NCBI GenBank assembly: GCA_902772745.1
Contig: CACYBV010000372.1
Location: 1-17,836 of the forward strand
Reading direction: 5' to 3'
From: an uncultured Eubacteriales bacterium
GTDB lineage: Bacteria > Bacillota > Clostridia > Lachnospirales > Lachnospiraceae
DNA length: 17,836 nt
Shown in pieces: positions 1-6,859 of this stretch. Positions within the stretch are counted from its first letter, which is position 1. The number at the start of each line of letters is the position of its first letter. Below the pieces are notes generated by a model. That model was not told the DNA's origin, searched no databases, and saw only the letters and a program-made list of their open reading frames with translations. The position numbers and the translations under genes were made by a program.

Positions 1-1757
1 CCGGTCTGGGTCGGGGTGATGATCTGTGTTTTTTTGTTCAGGTTCAGATAACGGTTCCCCACTAACTTTTTCAAAATCTCGGCGCGGGTCGCGCTTGTGC
101 CGATGCCGGCACCCTTGATCTGCGCACGCAGCTCCTCATCCTCGATGAACTGGCCCGCGTTTTCCATGGTCAGGATCAGGGATCCGGAGCTGTAGCGCTT
201 CGGCGGCGTCGTTTCGCCTTCTTTGACCGAAAACTCCGATACCGGAAGCAGCGAACCTTTTTTCAGTTTCTGAAGCTCCGAGAGCAGTTTTTCGCTCAGG
301 GTTTTCTCCTCCTCCTTCTCGTCTTTCCCGGCGGAAGAATCCTTTGTCCCGAGGACCTCGAGATAGCCTTTTTCCGCGAGCGCCCGGAAGTTCGAGAAAA
401 AGGATTCGCTCTTTCTCCCGGTCACAAGCGCAACCTTCGTATATTTCGCCGGCGGATAGAAAATGCTCAAAAAACGCCGGCAGATCACGTCATACACCTG
501 CTTTTCAAGATTTTTCAGCGAATTCAGTGCCGAAAGCCCCTGCCCGGTCGGTATGATTGCGTAATGGTCCGTGATTTTTTTGTCGTCCGTATATATGGAC
601 TTTCCGATGCCGGCATAACTCTTCTTTTCGAGGATTTCCGAGACAAAAGGCGCAAGTTCGGGTATATTTTTAAGCCCGCTTATATTTTTCGAAATTTCTT
701 TCGCGACCGCCGATGACAGTACTCTGGCATCGGTTCTCGGATAGGTTACAAGTTTCTTTTCGTACAGATTCTGTACGATCTGAAGCGTCTGGTCGGGGCT
801 GATTTTAAAGCGTCTGGAGCATTCGTTCTGAAGCTCCGCAAGGTTGTAGAGAAGCGGCGCTTTCTTCGTTTCGGTCTTCTTTTCACAGGAAAGGACTTCG
901 GTCTGGAGCGGCGGATCCTCCGAGAGAAATCTCACAAGATTTTCCGCGTCTTCCCGTTTTTTGAAGCCGTTTTCTTTATACAGCGCCGGGTGGTTTTCAT
1001 ACTGCGAGCCCTTCACAGCGCGCCACTCGCCTTCGATACGGTCCGAACCGAGCCGAATCCCCGCAAGCACGCGATAGAATTTCTGCGGCACAAAGGAGCG
1101 GATCTCCCTCTCGCGCCGCACGACCATACCGAGAACACAGGTCATGACGCGCCCGACGGAAAGCACCGCCCGCTGCTCCCGAAGCGTCCCCGCGACAACC
1201 GATCCGAATTTCAGCGTCAGCGCGCGGGAGAAATTGATGCCCATAAGGTAGTCTTCTTTGGCTCGGAGATAGGCGGAGCTTGCAAGATTGTCATATTCGG
1301 AGAGGTCTTTCGCCTCCCGGATCCCGCGCCTGATCTCTTCTTCGGTCTGTGAATCGATCCAGACCCTTTTCTCGGATTTTCCGGAAACATGCGCTTCCTG
1401 CGCCACCAGCCGGTAAATGTATTCGCCCTCGCGTCCGGAGTCCGTGCAGACATAGATTGTATCGACGTCTGCACGGGTCAGGAGCTTTGACACGATTCCG
1501 AACTGTTTTTTGACGGAATCGATGATTTCATACTTCCAGTTATCCGGGATAAAGGGGAGCGTATTCATACTCCACTTCTTCAGCGCCGGATCGTAGGCGT
1601 CCGGATAGGACATGGTCACGAGATGTCCGACGCACCAGGTTACGATGCTGTCGTCCGCCTCAAGGTATCCGTCTTTTCTCTCAGCACGAATCCCGAGGAC
1701 CCGGGCGAACTCCTGCGCGACGCTCGGCTTCTCCGCGATATACAGGTTTTTGCCCAT
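1..1757 (-). CDS. topB: DNA topoisomerase III (type IA), 3' end outside window
   Basis: Type IA topoisomerase: nicks one DNA strand through a 5'-phosphotyrosine and passes another strand, helping to decatenate and resolve replication or recombination intermediates. I translated it by hand from ATG at 1757; about 585 codons are present and the frame runs off the left edge, so the C-terminus (usual total about 700 aa) is missing. The N-terminal Toprim domain shows the AEKP motif (catalytic Glu 9) and T-D-S-G-R-E-G-E (Asp106 to Glu112). The active-site motif T-Y-P-R-T-D carries Tyr339, at the position expected for TopB (E. coli Tyr328). The start lies 5 nt after the galM stop and has no clear Shine-Dalgarno of its own, so translation is probably coupled to galM. 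Plasmid- and ICE-borne TopB homologues exist, but nothing conjugative is visible here, so a chromosomal housekeeping copy is the simpler reading. Confidence 0.93.
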   Translation of the reverse strand, partial: MGKNLYIAEKPSVAQEFARVLGIRAERKDGYLEADDSIVTWCVGHLVTMSYPDAYDPALKKWSMNTLPFIPDNWKYEIIDSVKKQFGIVSKLLTRADVDTIYVCTDSGREGEYIYRLVAQEAHVSGKSEKRVWIDSQTEEEIRRGIREAKDLSEYDNLASSAYLRAKEDYLMGINFSRALTLKFGSVVAGTLREQRAVLSVGRVMTCVLGMVVRREREIRSFVPQKFYRVLAGIRLGSDRIEGEWRAVKGSQYENHPALYKENGFKKREDAENLVRFLSEDPPLQTEVLSCEKKTETKKAPLLYNLAELQNECSRRFKISPDQTLQIVQNLYEKKLVTYPRTDARVLSSAVAKEISKNISGLKNIPELAPFVSEILEKKSYAGIGKSIYTDDKKITDHYAIIPTGQGLSALNSLKNLEKQVYDVICRRFLSIFYPPAKYTKVALVTGRKSESFFSNFRALAEKGYLEVLGTKDSSAGKDEKEEEKTLSEKLLSELQKLKKGSLLPVSEFSVKEGETTPPKRYSSGSLILTMENAGQFIEDEELRAQIKGAGIGTSATRAEILKKLVGNRYLNLNKKTQIITPTQT

Positions 1758-1762
1758 GCGGC

Positions 1763-2821
1763 TTACTCGGTACAGAAACGGTAAACCGTCAGGGTCGTAA
1801 CTTCGGTGTTCGCCTTGATGACCGGAGACTCAAACTCCGGGATATTCACGGCGTTCGGTGCAAACTGGGTCTCGAAGCAGACCGCGCCGTTATTATGATA
1901 CGCGTGTCCGTTCTTGCCGTTTGGCTGTTCCATGCCGTTCGAGGTATACATCTGCATGCCCGGGAGGTCGGTATAGATCTCCATCACGATGCCGCTCCGG
2001 TCTCCGACGCACTTGCCGACGAGCTGCGCATCTTCCTGCCGCTTCCCGCCGTTGACGACGAAGTTGTGGTCGTAGCCGTTTCCGTTTCTTAATGCTTCGT
2101 TATCAGCGCCGATGTCCTGTCCGATCGTCTTGCCTTCCCTGAAGTCAAAAGGCGTGCCGGTGACATCGGTGAGATTTCCGTTCGGGATGAGCCCGGCGTC
2201 GGTCTCGGTGATATAGTCGGAATACAGGGTCACCTTATGGTTCAGGATATCGCCCGAACCTTCGCCGTTTAAGTTGAAATAGCTGTGGTTCGTCATATTC
2301 ATCACGGTGTCCTGGTCGGAAAAACCGTAATAATCGATCATGAGCTCATTGTCTTCCGTGAGGGTATAGGTCACCTCGATATCCATGTTTCCGGGGAAGC
2401 CCTGGTCGCCGTCCGGGGAATACAGGCTGAAGGTCACGGATTCGGCATCCGGGCCGTCTTCCGTCGTGAAGTTCCATTTCCTCGTATAGAAGGTGTCGGG
2501 CTGGCTGTGCAGGTTGTGGCCGTTTAAGGGATGCCGCACCATCTGGTACTCTTTTCCGTTGATGACGAAATGCCCGTTTTCGATGCGGTTTCCGTTCCGG
2601 CCGATCGTTGCGCCGTAGCAGTTCGCGTTGTGTTCGTAATCCTCGGACTTCGGATAGCCGAGCACCACATCCACAGGATTTCCGTCTTTGTCCGGAACAA
2701 TCAGGCTCACAAGGGACGCGCCCATATCCGTCAGTTCCGCAATCATGCCTTTCGAGTTTTTCAGCGTGATCAGGGAAGTTTCCTCTCCTTTTTCCGTAAT
2801 ACCGAATTTCTTAATATCCAT
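1763..2821 (-). CDS. galM: Aldose 1-epimerase (mutarotase)
   Basis: Interconverts alpha and beta anomers of glucose or galactose in the cytosol, feeding the Leloir pathway. The reading frame is open from 2893, but ATG at 2821 (M-D-I-K-K-F) is preferred: it has GGAGGT four nt upstream and gives 352 aa, the usual family length. The 24-residue upstream extension is low in family likeness. Counted from that start, visible catalytic residues are Arg79 in G-R-N-G-N-R, His105 in N-L-H-S, His179 in N-H-S-Y-F-N (general acid), Asp251 in Y-D-H-N-F and Glu317 in F-E-T-Q (general base). It is the first gene of a two-gene unit with topB; no other galactose genes are in the window. Family assignment is firm, exact sugar preference is not visible. 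Confidence 0.95.
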   Translation of the reverse strand: MDIKKFGITEKGEETSLITLKNSKGMIAELTDMGASLVSLIVPDKDGNPVDVVLGYPKSEDYEHNANCYGATIGRNGNRIENGHFVINGKEYQMVRHPLNGHNLHSQPDTFYTRKWNFTTEDGPDAESVTFSLYSPDGDQGFPGNMDIEVTYTLTEDNELMIDYYGFSDQDTVMNMTNHSYFNLNGEGSGDILNHKVTLYSDYITETDAGLIPNGNLTDVTGTPFDFREGKTIGQDIGADNEALRNGNGYDHNFVVNGGKRQEDAQLVGKCVGDRSGIVMEIYTDLPGMQMYTSNGMEQPNGKNGHAYHNNGAVCFETQFAPNAVNIPEFESPVIKANTEVTTLTVYRFCTE

Positions 2822-2907
2822 AGGTACCTCCATACTGATGTCTTCCGTCCCGCCGTCGGACGGTAATTTTATGAAAAAGCCGGATTCGCCCATATATAAG
2901 CTATTAT

Positions 2908-2936
2908 ATTATAAACAAAAAGAAGCCCATTAGCAA
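2908..2936 (-). promoter_or_regulatory. SigA-type promoter for galM-topB
   Basis: On the minus strand TTGCTA (2936-2931) is followed after exactly 17 nt by a perfect TATAAT (2913-2908). Transcription would start near 2901, leaving an ~80-nt leader before the galM ATG at 2821. The -35 hexamer lies in the loop of the terminator of the upstream HAD gene. Confidence 0.72.
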
Positions 2937-2946
2937 GGACTTCTTT
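2917..2946 (-). terminator. Rho-independent terminator of the HAD gene
   Basis: On the minus strand AAAGAAGTCC (2946-2937) pairs with GGGCTTCTTT (2928-2919): 10 bp with one G-T pair and an 8-nt loop. The 3' arm ends in a T run that continues TTGTTTAT. It starts 28 nt past the HAD stop codon. The stem is AT-rich, so termination may be partial and allow some read-through into galM-topB. Confidence 0.65.
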
Positions 2947-2974
2947 CAGGATTTAAAACTTTTATTTTAACGGG

Positions 2975-3568
2975 TTAAGACTTTCTTATCCGCTCCCGGA
3001 GCGTATTAAAATCTCCCTGAAACAGGAAGCCTGATATCCCGCACTTCTCCGCTCCCAGGACGTTTACGGGCATATCGTCCGCAAAGATGCATTCCGCAGG
3101 ATTCAGACTGTATTTTTGCAGGAGATACTCATAAATGCGTCTGTCCGGCTTTGTGATATGAAGGTCGCAGGAAACGACGATCCCTGAAAACAGCCCCGTA
3201 TCATAATGTTGGGGAAAATATTCATGAAAGTCATATCCCGCATTGCTGAGCACATAAAGGCGATATCCCTGATCGTGCATTTCGCAGAGGAACCCCGATG
3301 CGCCTGGAAGCGGCTTCATCAGGTCCGACCAGTGGTCTATTGCATTCCGGAGATCCGCATGGAATCCGGAAGGTACCCGGCTTTTCACGAGGTCAAAAAG
3401 CTCACGTTTCCCGAGAAGCCCGAGATCCTGCTTTGCCCAGTCCGGTCCGAGGAACAGTTCCCTGAGTATAATCGGAGCGGCCTCCCCGGTGCACAGTCTT
3501 TCGGCATATGTTTCCGGCTCGTAGGTCAGGAGTACATTTCCCATGTCCAAAATGATGTTTCTGATCAT
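2975..3568 (-). CDS. HAD-superfamily phosphatase, subfamily IA (YihX-like)
   Basis: Cytosolic haloacid-dehalogenase-fold hydrolase, most likely a sugar-phosphate phosphatase, 197 aa (typical size). Motif I is D-M-G-N-V (nucleophile Asp8). The second Asp of the usual DxD is replaced by Gly, as in E. coli YihX (alpha-glucose-1-phosphatase), whose motif is D-L-G-N-V. Motif II is V-L-S-N (Ser108), motif III has Lys140 in T-K-P-D-R-R-I-Y, and motif IV is F-A-D-D (Asp164, Asp165). A helical cap is expected between residues 15 and 85. Start ATG at 3568 has a weak purine-rich site (AAGGGA) upstream. A glucose-1-phosphatase role beside galM would make metabolic sense but is inference; the substrate cannot be read from sequence. 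Confidence 0.88.
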   Translation of the reverse strand: MIRNIILDMGNVLLTYEPETYAERLCTGEAAPIILRELFLGPDWAKQDLGLLGKRELFDLVKSRVPSGFHADLRNAIDHWSDLMKPLPGASGFLCEMHDQGYRLYVLSNAGYDFHEYFPQHYDTGLFSGIVVSCDLHITKPDRRIYEYLLQKYSLNPAECIFADDMPVNVLGAEKCGISGFLFQGDFNTLRERIRKS

Positions 3569-3593
3569 TGCTTCCCTTTCATGGTTTTTTCAG

Positions 3594-3622
3594 TTGACAA
3601 TTAGATGAATCCTGTCTAAAAT
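3594..3622 (+). promoter_or_regulatory. SigA-type promoter for the aldo/keto reductase gene
   Basis: Consensus TTGACA (3594-3599), 17-nt spacer, TAAAAT (3617-3622) on the plus strand. Predicted start near 3629 gives a ~138-nt leader before ATG 3768. The leader holds a small hairpin (GAAGC, six-nt loop, GCTTC, 3639-3654) and no riboswitch I recognise. The promoter sits just upstream of the divergent HAD gene. Confidence 0.75.
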
Positions 3623-3767
3623 AAACCCAAGTATTTACGAAGCATTCCTGCTTCAAAACAGCGTTCTTGATGCGGATAATACAGAAGGCTGTCAAAAGAT
3701 TCTACCATAAGTGGCAGGGAAAAGCAATTCCTGATTTCTTTGCCCGACAATCTGAAAGGAGACCCCC

Positions 3768-4721
3768 ATGAAAAACTACAAACTCGGCAAAAGCTCCGTC
3801 GTGATCCCGGAGCAGGTTTTCGGCTGCTGGGCAATCGGCGGCACCTATTTCACCGGCGCGGAAGACCAGAAGTCCATCGCAGCGATCAAGAGCGCCATCG
3901 AACACGGCATCTACGCGCTCGATACAGCGCCCGCTTACGGCGGAGGGCACTCGGAGAATCTCGTCCGCGAAGCGATCAAAGGCTATGACCGCGACAAAAT
4001 CGTGATCAGCACCAAGCTTCCCTTCAGCAAACTTGCCAAAGAAGACGTCCGTCCGACCTTCGAACAGAGCCTCCGCGACCTCGGACAGGACTATGTCGAC
4101 ATCTACTTCATCCACTGGCCGACAAGAAAAGGCGATCCGATCGAAGACACGATGGGCGAGCTGATGAAGCTGAAAAGCGAAGGAAAAGTCCGCTGCATCG
4201 GCCTCTCGAATTTCAGCAAAGCACAAATCATCGAAGCCCGGAAATACGGCGAAGTCGACGTGCTGCAGCCCTGCTGGTCGCTCCTGTGGCGTTATCAGGA
4301 CAATGACAGCCTTGCCTATGCCGAAGAAGAAGGCATCGGCGTTATCCCTTACTCTCCGCTTGCGCAGGGCATCCTGACCGGAAAGTTCCCGAAAGGTTAC
4401 AAATTCCCCGAAGGCGACGGCCGGAACCGCGCTTCCCTCTTCCAGGAGCCTTACTTCTCACAGGCCATCGATTTTGTCGATGCGCTCCGTCCATTCGCAG
4501 AGAAATACGGCGTAACGCTCGCGCAGCTCTCACTCCGCATGTGCATGCAGGAGTCCTTCATCACCGCTCCGATCGTCGGCGCGAAACGCCCCGACCAGGT
4601 CGAAGACAACGTAAAGGCCTGCGATTTCGAAATCTCCGCCGGGGACTTCGCAGCGATCGATGAGATGAGTAAGAAGTTCGCCTATGCGCTGCCGGCGTTT
4701 CACAGTTTCTTCAGCGCCTGA
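3768..4721 (+). CDS. Aldo/keto reductase
   Basis: NAD(P)H-dependent (beta/alpha)8-barrel oxidoreductase acting on aldehydes or ketones in the cytosol; 317 aa, full length. The complete AKR catalytic tetrad is visible: Asp52 and Tyr57 in L-D-T-A-P-A-Y, Lys83 in S-T-K-L, and His116 in F-I-H-W. The cofactor-binding motif G-A-K-R-P-D-Q-V-E-D-N is near residues 269-279. The start is supported by AAAGGAG six nt upstream of ATG. It is the only plus-strand gene between two minus-strand blocks and is monocistronic, with its own strong promoter and a large inverted repeat after the stop. Substrate is unknown; AKRs of this type are often annotated only as general carbonyl reductases. Confidence 0.95.
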   Translation: MKNYKLGKSSVVIPEQVFGCWAIGGTYFTGAEDQKSIAAIKSAIEHGIYALDTAPAYGGGHSENLVREAIKGYDRDKIVISTKLPFSKLAKEDVRPTFEQSLRDLGQDYVDIYFIHWPTRKGDPIEDTMGELMKLKSEGKVRCIGLSNFSKAQIIEARKYGEVDVLQPCWSLLWRYQDNDSLAYAEEEGIGVIPYSPLAQGILTGKFPKGYKFPEGDGRNRASLFQEPYFSQAIDFVDALRPFAEKYGVTLAQLSLRMCMQESFITAPIVGAKRPDQVEDNVKACDFEISAGDFAAIDEMSKKFAYALPAFHSFFSA

Positions 4722-4724
4722 GCT

Positions 4725-4831
4725 TAACAGCCTGTCCGCTCTTTATATTTCTGCAGAACGCTGCCCGGAGAGTTGCTTCCCTCCGGGCAGCGTTCTGCAG
4801 AAGCAGTATAAAGAGCTTTCTCCGGCTGTTA
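4725..4831. repeat. Long composite inverted repeat / bidirectional terminator between convergent genes
   Basis: Three nested arms pair about one centre. Outer: TAACAGCC (4725-4732) with GGCTGTTA (4824-4831). Middle: GCTCTTTATA (4738-4747) with TATAAAGAGC (4807-4816). Inner: a perfect 20-bp arm (4751-4770) with its complement (4781-4800) around a 10-nt loop. Total is 38 bp of perfect pairing over 107 nt. It fills the gap between the aldo/keto reductase stop (4721) and the methyltransferase stop (4829), and the methyltransferase TAA lies inside the outer arm. Runs of T after the stem are short on both strands. A two-way terminator is the likely role; a MITE-like origin is possible. Confidence 0.85.
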
Positions 4832-5608
4832 CTCCTTTACCGAAAGCGTCGCATAAAAACAGGGCGCACCATGCTCATGAAGCAGTCCGGAGCCGTTGGT
4901 GTCGTCGTAGATATCGAGGAGGCGGAGACCGCAGCGGATCTGGCCGCCCAGAAGGTCCGAAATGCTGTGGGAGAACTGGACGCCATAGTCGCCGGCCATC
5001 AGTTCCGCCATCTGAGCGGGGTTTTTCAGCGGATTATAGGGAAGGGTTCCGACGATGCGGCTCTCGTCTTCCTCATCAAAGAGGAAATTGAAGCCGTTGT
5101 CAAGGCCGGAAAGGATACGCCCGCCGGGTACGAGGACGCGGGAAGCTTCTTTCCATACCGGTTCCATCGACTCGATGTAGCAGTTCGCGACGGGGAAAAA
5201 TATGAGATCGAAGGATTCGTCCGGGAAAGGCCATGGCTTCGTCATGTCCGCCCGGACGGTTTTGATTTCATAGCCTTCGCGGGCGGCGACAAAACGCTCC
5301 GATTCAAGCTGTTTCTCCGAGTAGTCGAGAATCGTGACATCCGCGCCTGCGGCCGCAAAAATCGGCCCCTGCTGCCCGCCGCCGGAGGCAAGTCCGAGAA
5401 CGCGCTTTCCCCAAAGATCGCCGAACCACGATTTCGGTACCGGCTTTGTCGGCGTGAGGACCACATCCCAGTCACCCTGCAGCGCCTTTTCATAGATTTC
5501 ATGGGAAATCGGCTGTCCCCATTCCCAGCCCTCTTCGATCCAGCGGTCGATCGTCCGGGAATTCAGGTCCTGGTAACTCTCGCCGGAGCCGGATGCATTT
5601 CCGTCCAT
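4829..5608 (-). CDS. Class I SAM-dependent methyltransferase
   Basis: Small-molecule-type methyltransferase with a Rossmann-like SAM-binding core, 259 aa from the preferred start. Motif I is V-L-G-L-A-S-G-G-G-Q-Q-G-P, followed by an acidic Asp (T-I-L-D-Y-S) for SAM ribose and by D-M-T-K-P-W-P-F-P-D-E-S-F-D, the motif II/post-II region of the Methyltransf_11/25 type. The frame opens at ATG 5614, but GGAGG is only 3 nt from it and 9 nt from the third codon ATG at 5608, so 5608 is chosen. It lies 30 nt after the Eis-like gene and appears co-transcribed. The stop codon is supplied by the adjacent inverted repeat. The substrate is unknown. Confidence 0.88.
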   Translation of the reverse strand: MDGNASGSGESYQDLNSRTIDRWIEEGWEWGQPISHEIYEKALQGDWDVVLTPTKPVPKSWFGDLWGKRVLGLASGGGQQGPIFAAAGADVTILDYSEKQLESERFVAAREGYEIKTVRADMTKPWPFPDESFDLIFFPVANCYIESMEPVWKEASRVLVPGGRILSGLDNGFNFLFDEEDESRIVGTLPYNPLKNPAQMAELMAGDYGVQFSHSISDLLGGQIRCGLRLLDIYDDTNGSGLLHEHGAPCFYATLSVKE

Positions 5609-5638
5609 ATTCATAAGCCTCCAAATCCTTATCGATTT

Positions 5639-6859
5639 TTAAAAATGATCCAGAATCAGGATCGGTTTCCGGACAAAGACCCGGCGAAGAATTTCTTCGT
5701 TCCAGAAAACTTCCACATCTTCGCGAAGCATTGCTTCCAGGAAGTCTGCAGCGCCGCAGGCTATCTGCCCGAGCGCGCGCACGGAAACCGCAAGATCCGG
5801 GGCCGCATCGGTCGGAAAAACATTGTTTCCGGAATAAGCTGCGCCGGAATCCGCCGCGTCTTCTCCCTGACCCCCGATCATCACCCGGAAGGTTCCGTTA
5901 TTCTCCGGAATCTGTTCATCCGTGATGCGGATCACGAAACTGCAGTTTTCCGGCAGTTTTATGACCCCGAGGAGTTTCTTTGCGTTGATAACCCGGATCA
6001 TGTAATCCTGCCGGCTTTCTTTTGTGATATCATAGGAGCGCGGCGAATGAATTACAGACCAGAGTTCCACGCCCGCAGGCAGGCTCAGCTGGATTTCCCC
6101 GTAATCCGCGGAAAAGCGCGCGAGGAAGCCGAGGATCATCTGAAAGCCTTCGCGGTCCTTCCACGCAAGATCCTCCGTTTTCAGGATCGCCGCCGGATTG
6201 TGATAGACATCCTGGAAGCACAGGTAAGCCTTCGCTTCTCCCTGCGGGTTTCTGAAAAGATAGGTAAACTTCCGGTCTTTCAGAAGCACTGCCTGAAAGC
6301 GTTCCCTCATATCCTTTTCGCTTCGCTGAAGCATCAGGTTGAAGCCGCGGGCAAATTCACGGTAGAGCGCGGCATATTCGTCAAGCGGCTGCCCTTCCCG
6401 GTACATTTCCGCTGTTCCACGAAACGCATACTCCCGCAGGACATCCGGCTCAAAACGGTAAATATTCCGGTAGCAGACCGTTTCATAGCCGAATTTCCGG
6501 TAAAAAGCGTGATTAAAGGGATAGAGCGTCGAAATCACTTCCCCCTGCCTGTATGCTTCCGGCAGCAGCATCTCAAAGACTGCCCGGACCGCTCCCCGAT
6601 CCCGGTACTCGGGAAGTGTCGATACCGCACCGATCCCGCCGTTTTTCACGGTCTGTCCGTCCAGAAAGGCCTCAAAGCGGTTGTTGACGACCCGCGCCGT
6701 CATGACGCCCTCATCCGAGAAGGCGCCCCACTGCTCCGCCGGATCGTCGATAAAATCATTCTCGACTTTCTTCGGATCGTCGGTCCGTACATGGAAGGCC
6801 AGCGCAGAAATGATATTCGCTTCCGGAAGATCTTCCTTCGTCAGTTTTCGTGCAGTCAT
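5639..6859 (-). CDS. eis: Eis-like GNAT N-acetyltransferase
   Basis: Acetyl-CoA-dependent N-acetyltransferase of the Eis family, 406 aa, matching the usual ~400 aa with an N-terminal GNAT domain, a second GNAT-like domain and a C-terminal sterol-carrier-like domain. The acetyl-CoA loop is clear: G-A-V-S-T-L-P-E-Y-R-D-R-G (residues 77-89). It is followed by P-F-N-H-A-F-Y-R-K-F-G-Y, with Tyr120 a candidate for the Eis general acid. The chain ends in Phe406; in mycobacterial Eis the C-terminal carboxylate takes part in catalysis, and this gene keeps an aromatic last residue. Its ATG overlaps the stop of the upstream flavodoxin-fold gene (ATGA), with GAGGAG five nt upstream. Some Eis proteins acetylate aminoglycosides at several amines, but most Clostridia homologues are untested, so resistance should not be assumed. 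Confidence 0.9.
   Translation of the reverse strand: MTARKLTKEDLPEANIISALAFHVRTDDPKKVENDFIDDPAEQWGAFSDEGVMTARVVNNRFEAFLDGQTVKNGGIGAVSTLPEYRDRGAVRAVFEMLLPEAYRQGEVISTLYPFNHAFYRKFGYETVCYRNIYRFEPDVLREYAFRGTAEMYREGQPLDEYAALYREFARGFNLMLQRSEKDMRERFQAVLLKDRKFTYLFRNPQGEAKAYLCFQDVYHNPAAILKTEDLAWKDREGFQMILGFLARFSADYGEIQLSLPAGVELWSVIHSPRSYDITKESRQDYMIRVINAKKLLGVIKLPENCSFVIRITDEQIPENNGTFRVMIGGQGEDAADSGAAYSGNNVFPTDAAPDLAVSVRALGQIACGAADFLEAMLREDVEVFWNEEILRRVFVRKPILILDHF

Noticed and set aside
2975..3568. Missing second Asp in the HAD motif I as a sign of inactivity
   Set aside because: The D-x-G-N form is normal for YihX-type phosphatases, so it is not evidence of loss of function.
3667..3695. TTGACA (3695-3690, minus strand) as promoter of the HAD gene
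   Set aside because: No -10 element at a proper distance; the nearby TATTAT is only 8 nt away. The HAD promoter remains unidentified.
3702..4226. Minus-strand open frame of 174 codons
   Set aside because: Antisense to the aldo/keto reductase, which has the full catalytic tetrad.
5639..6859. Aminoglycoside resistance call for the Eis-like gene
   Set aside because: Family membership alone does not show this; no other resistance gene or mobile element is near, and most homologues are untested.
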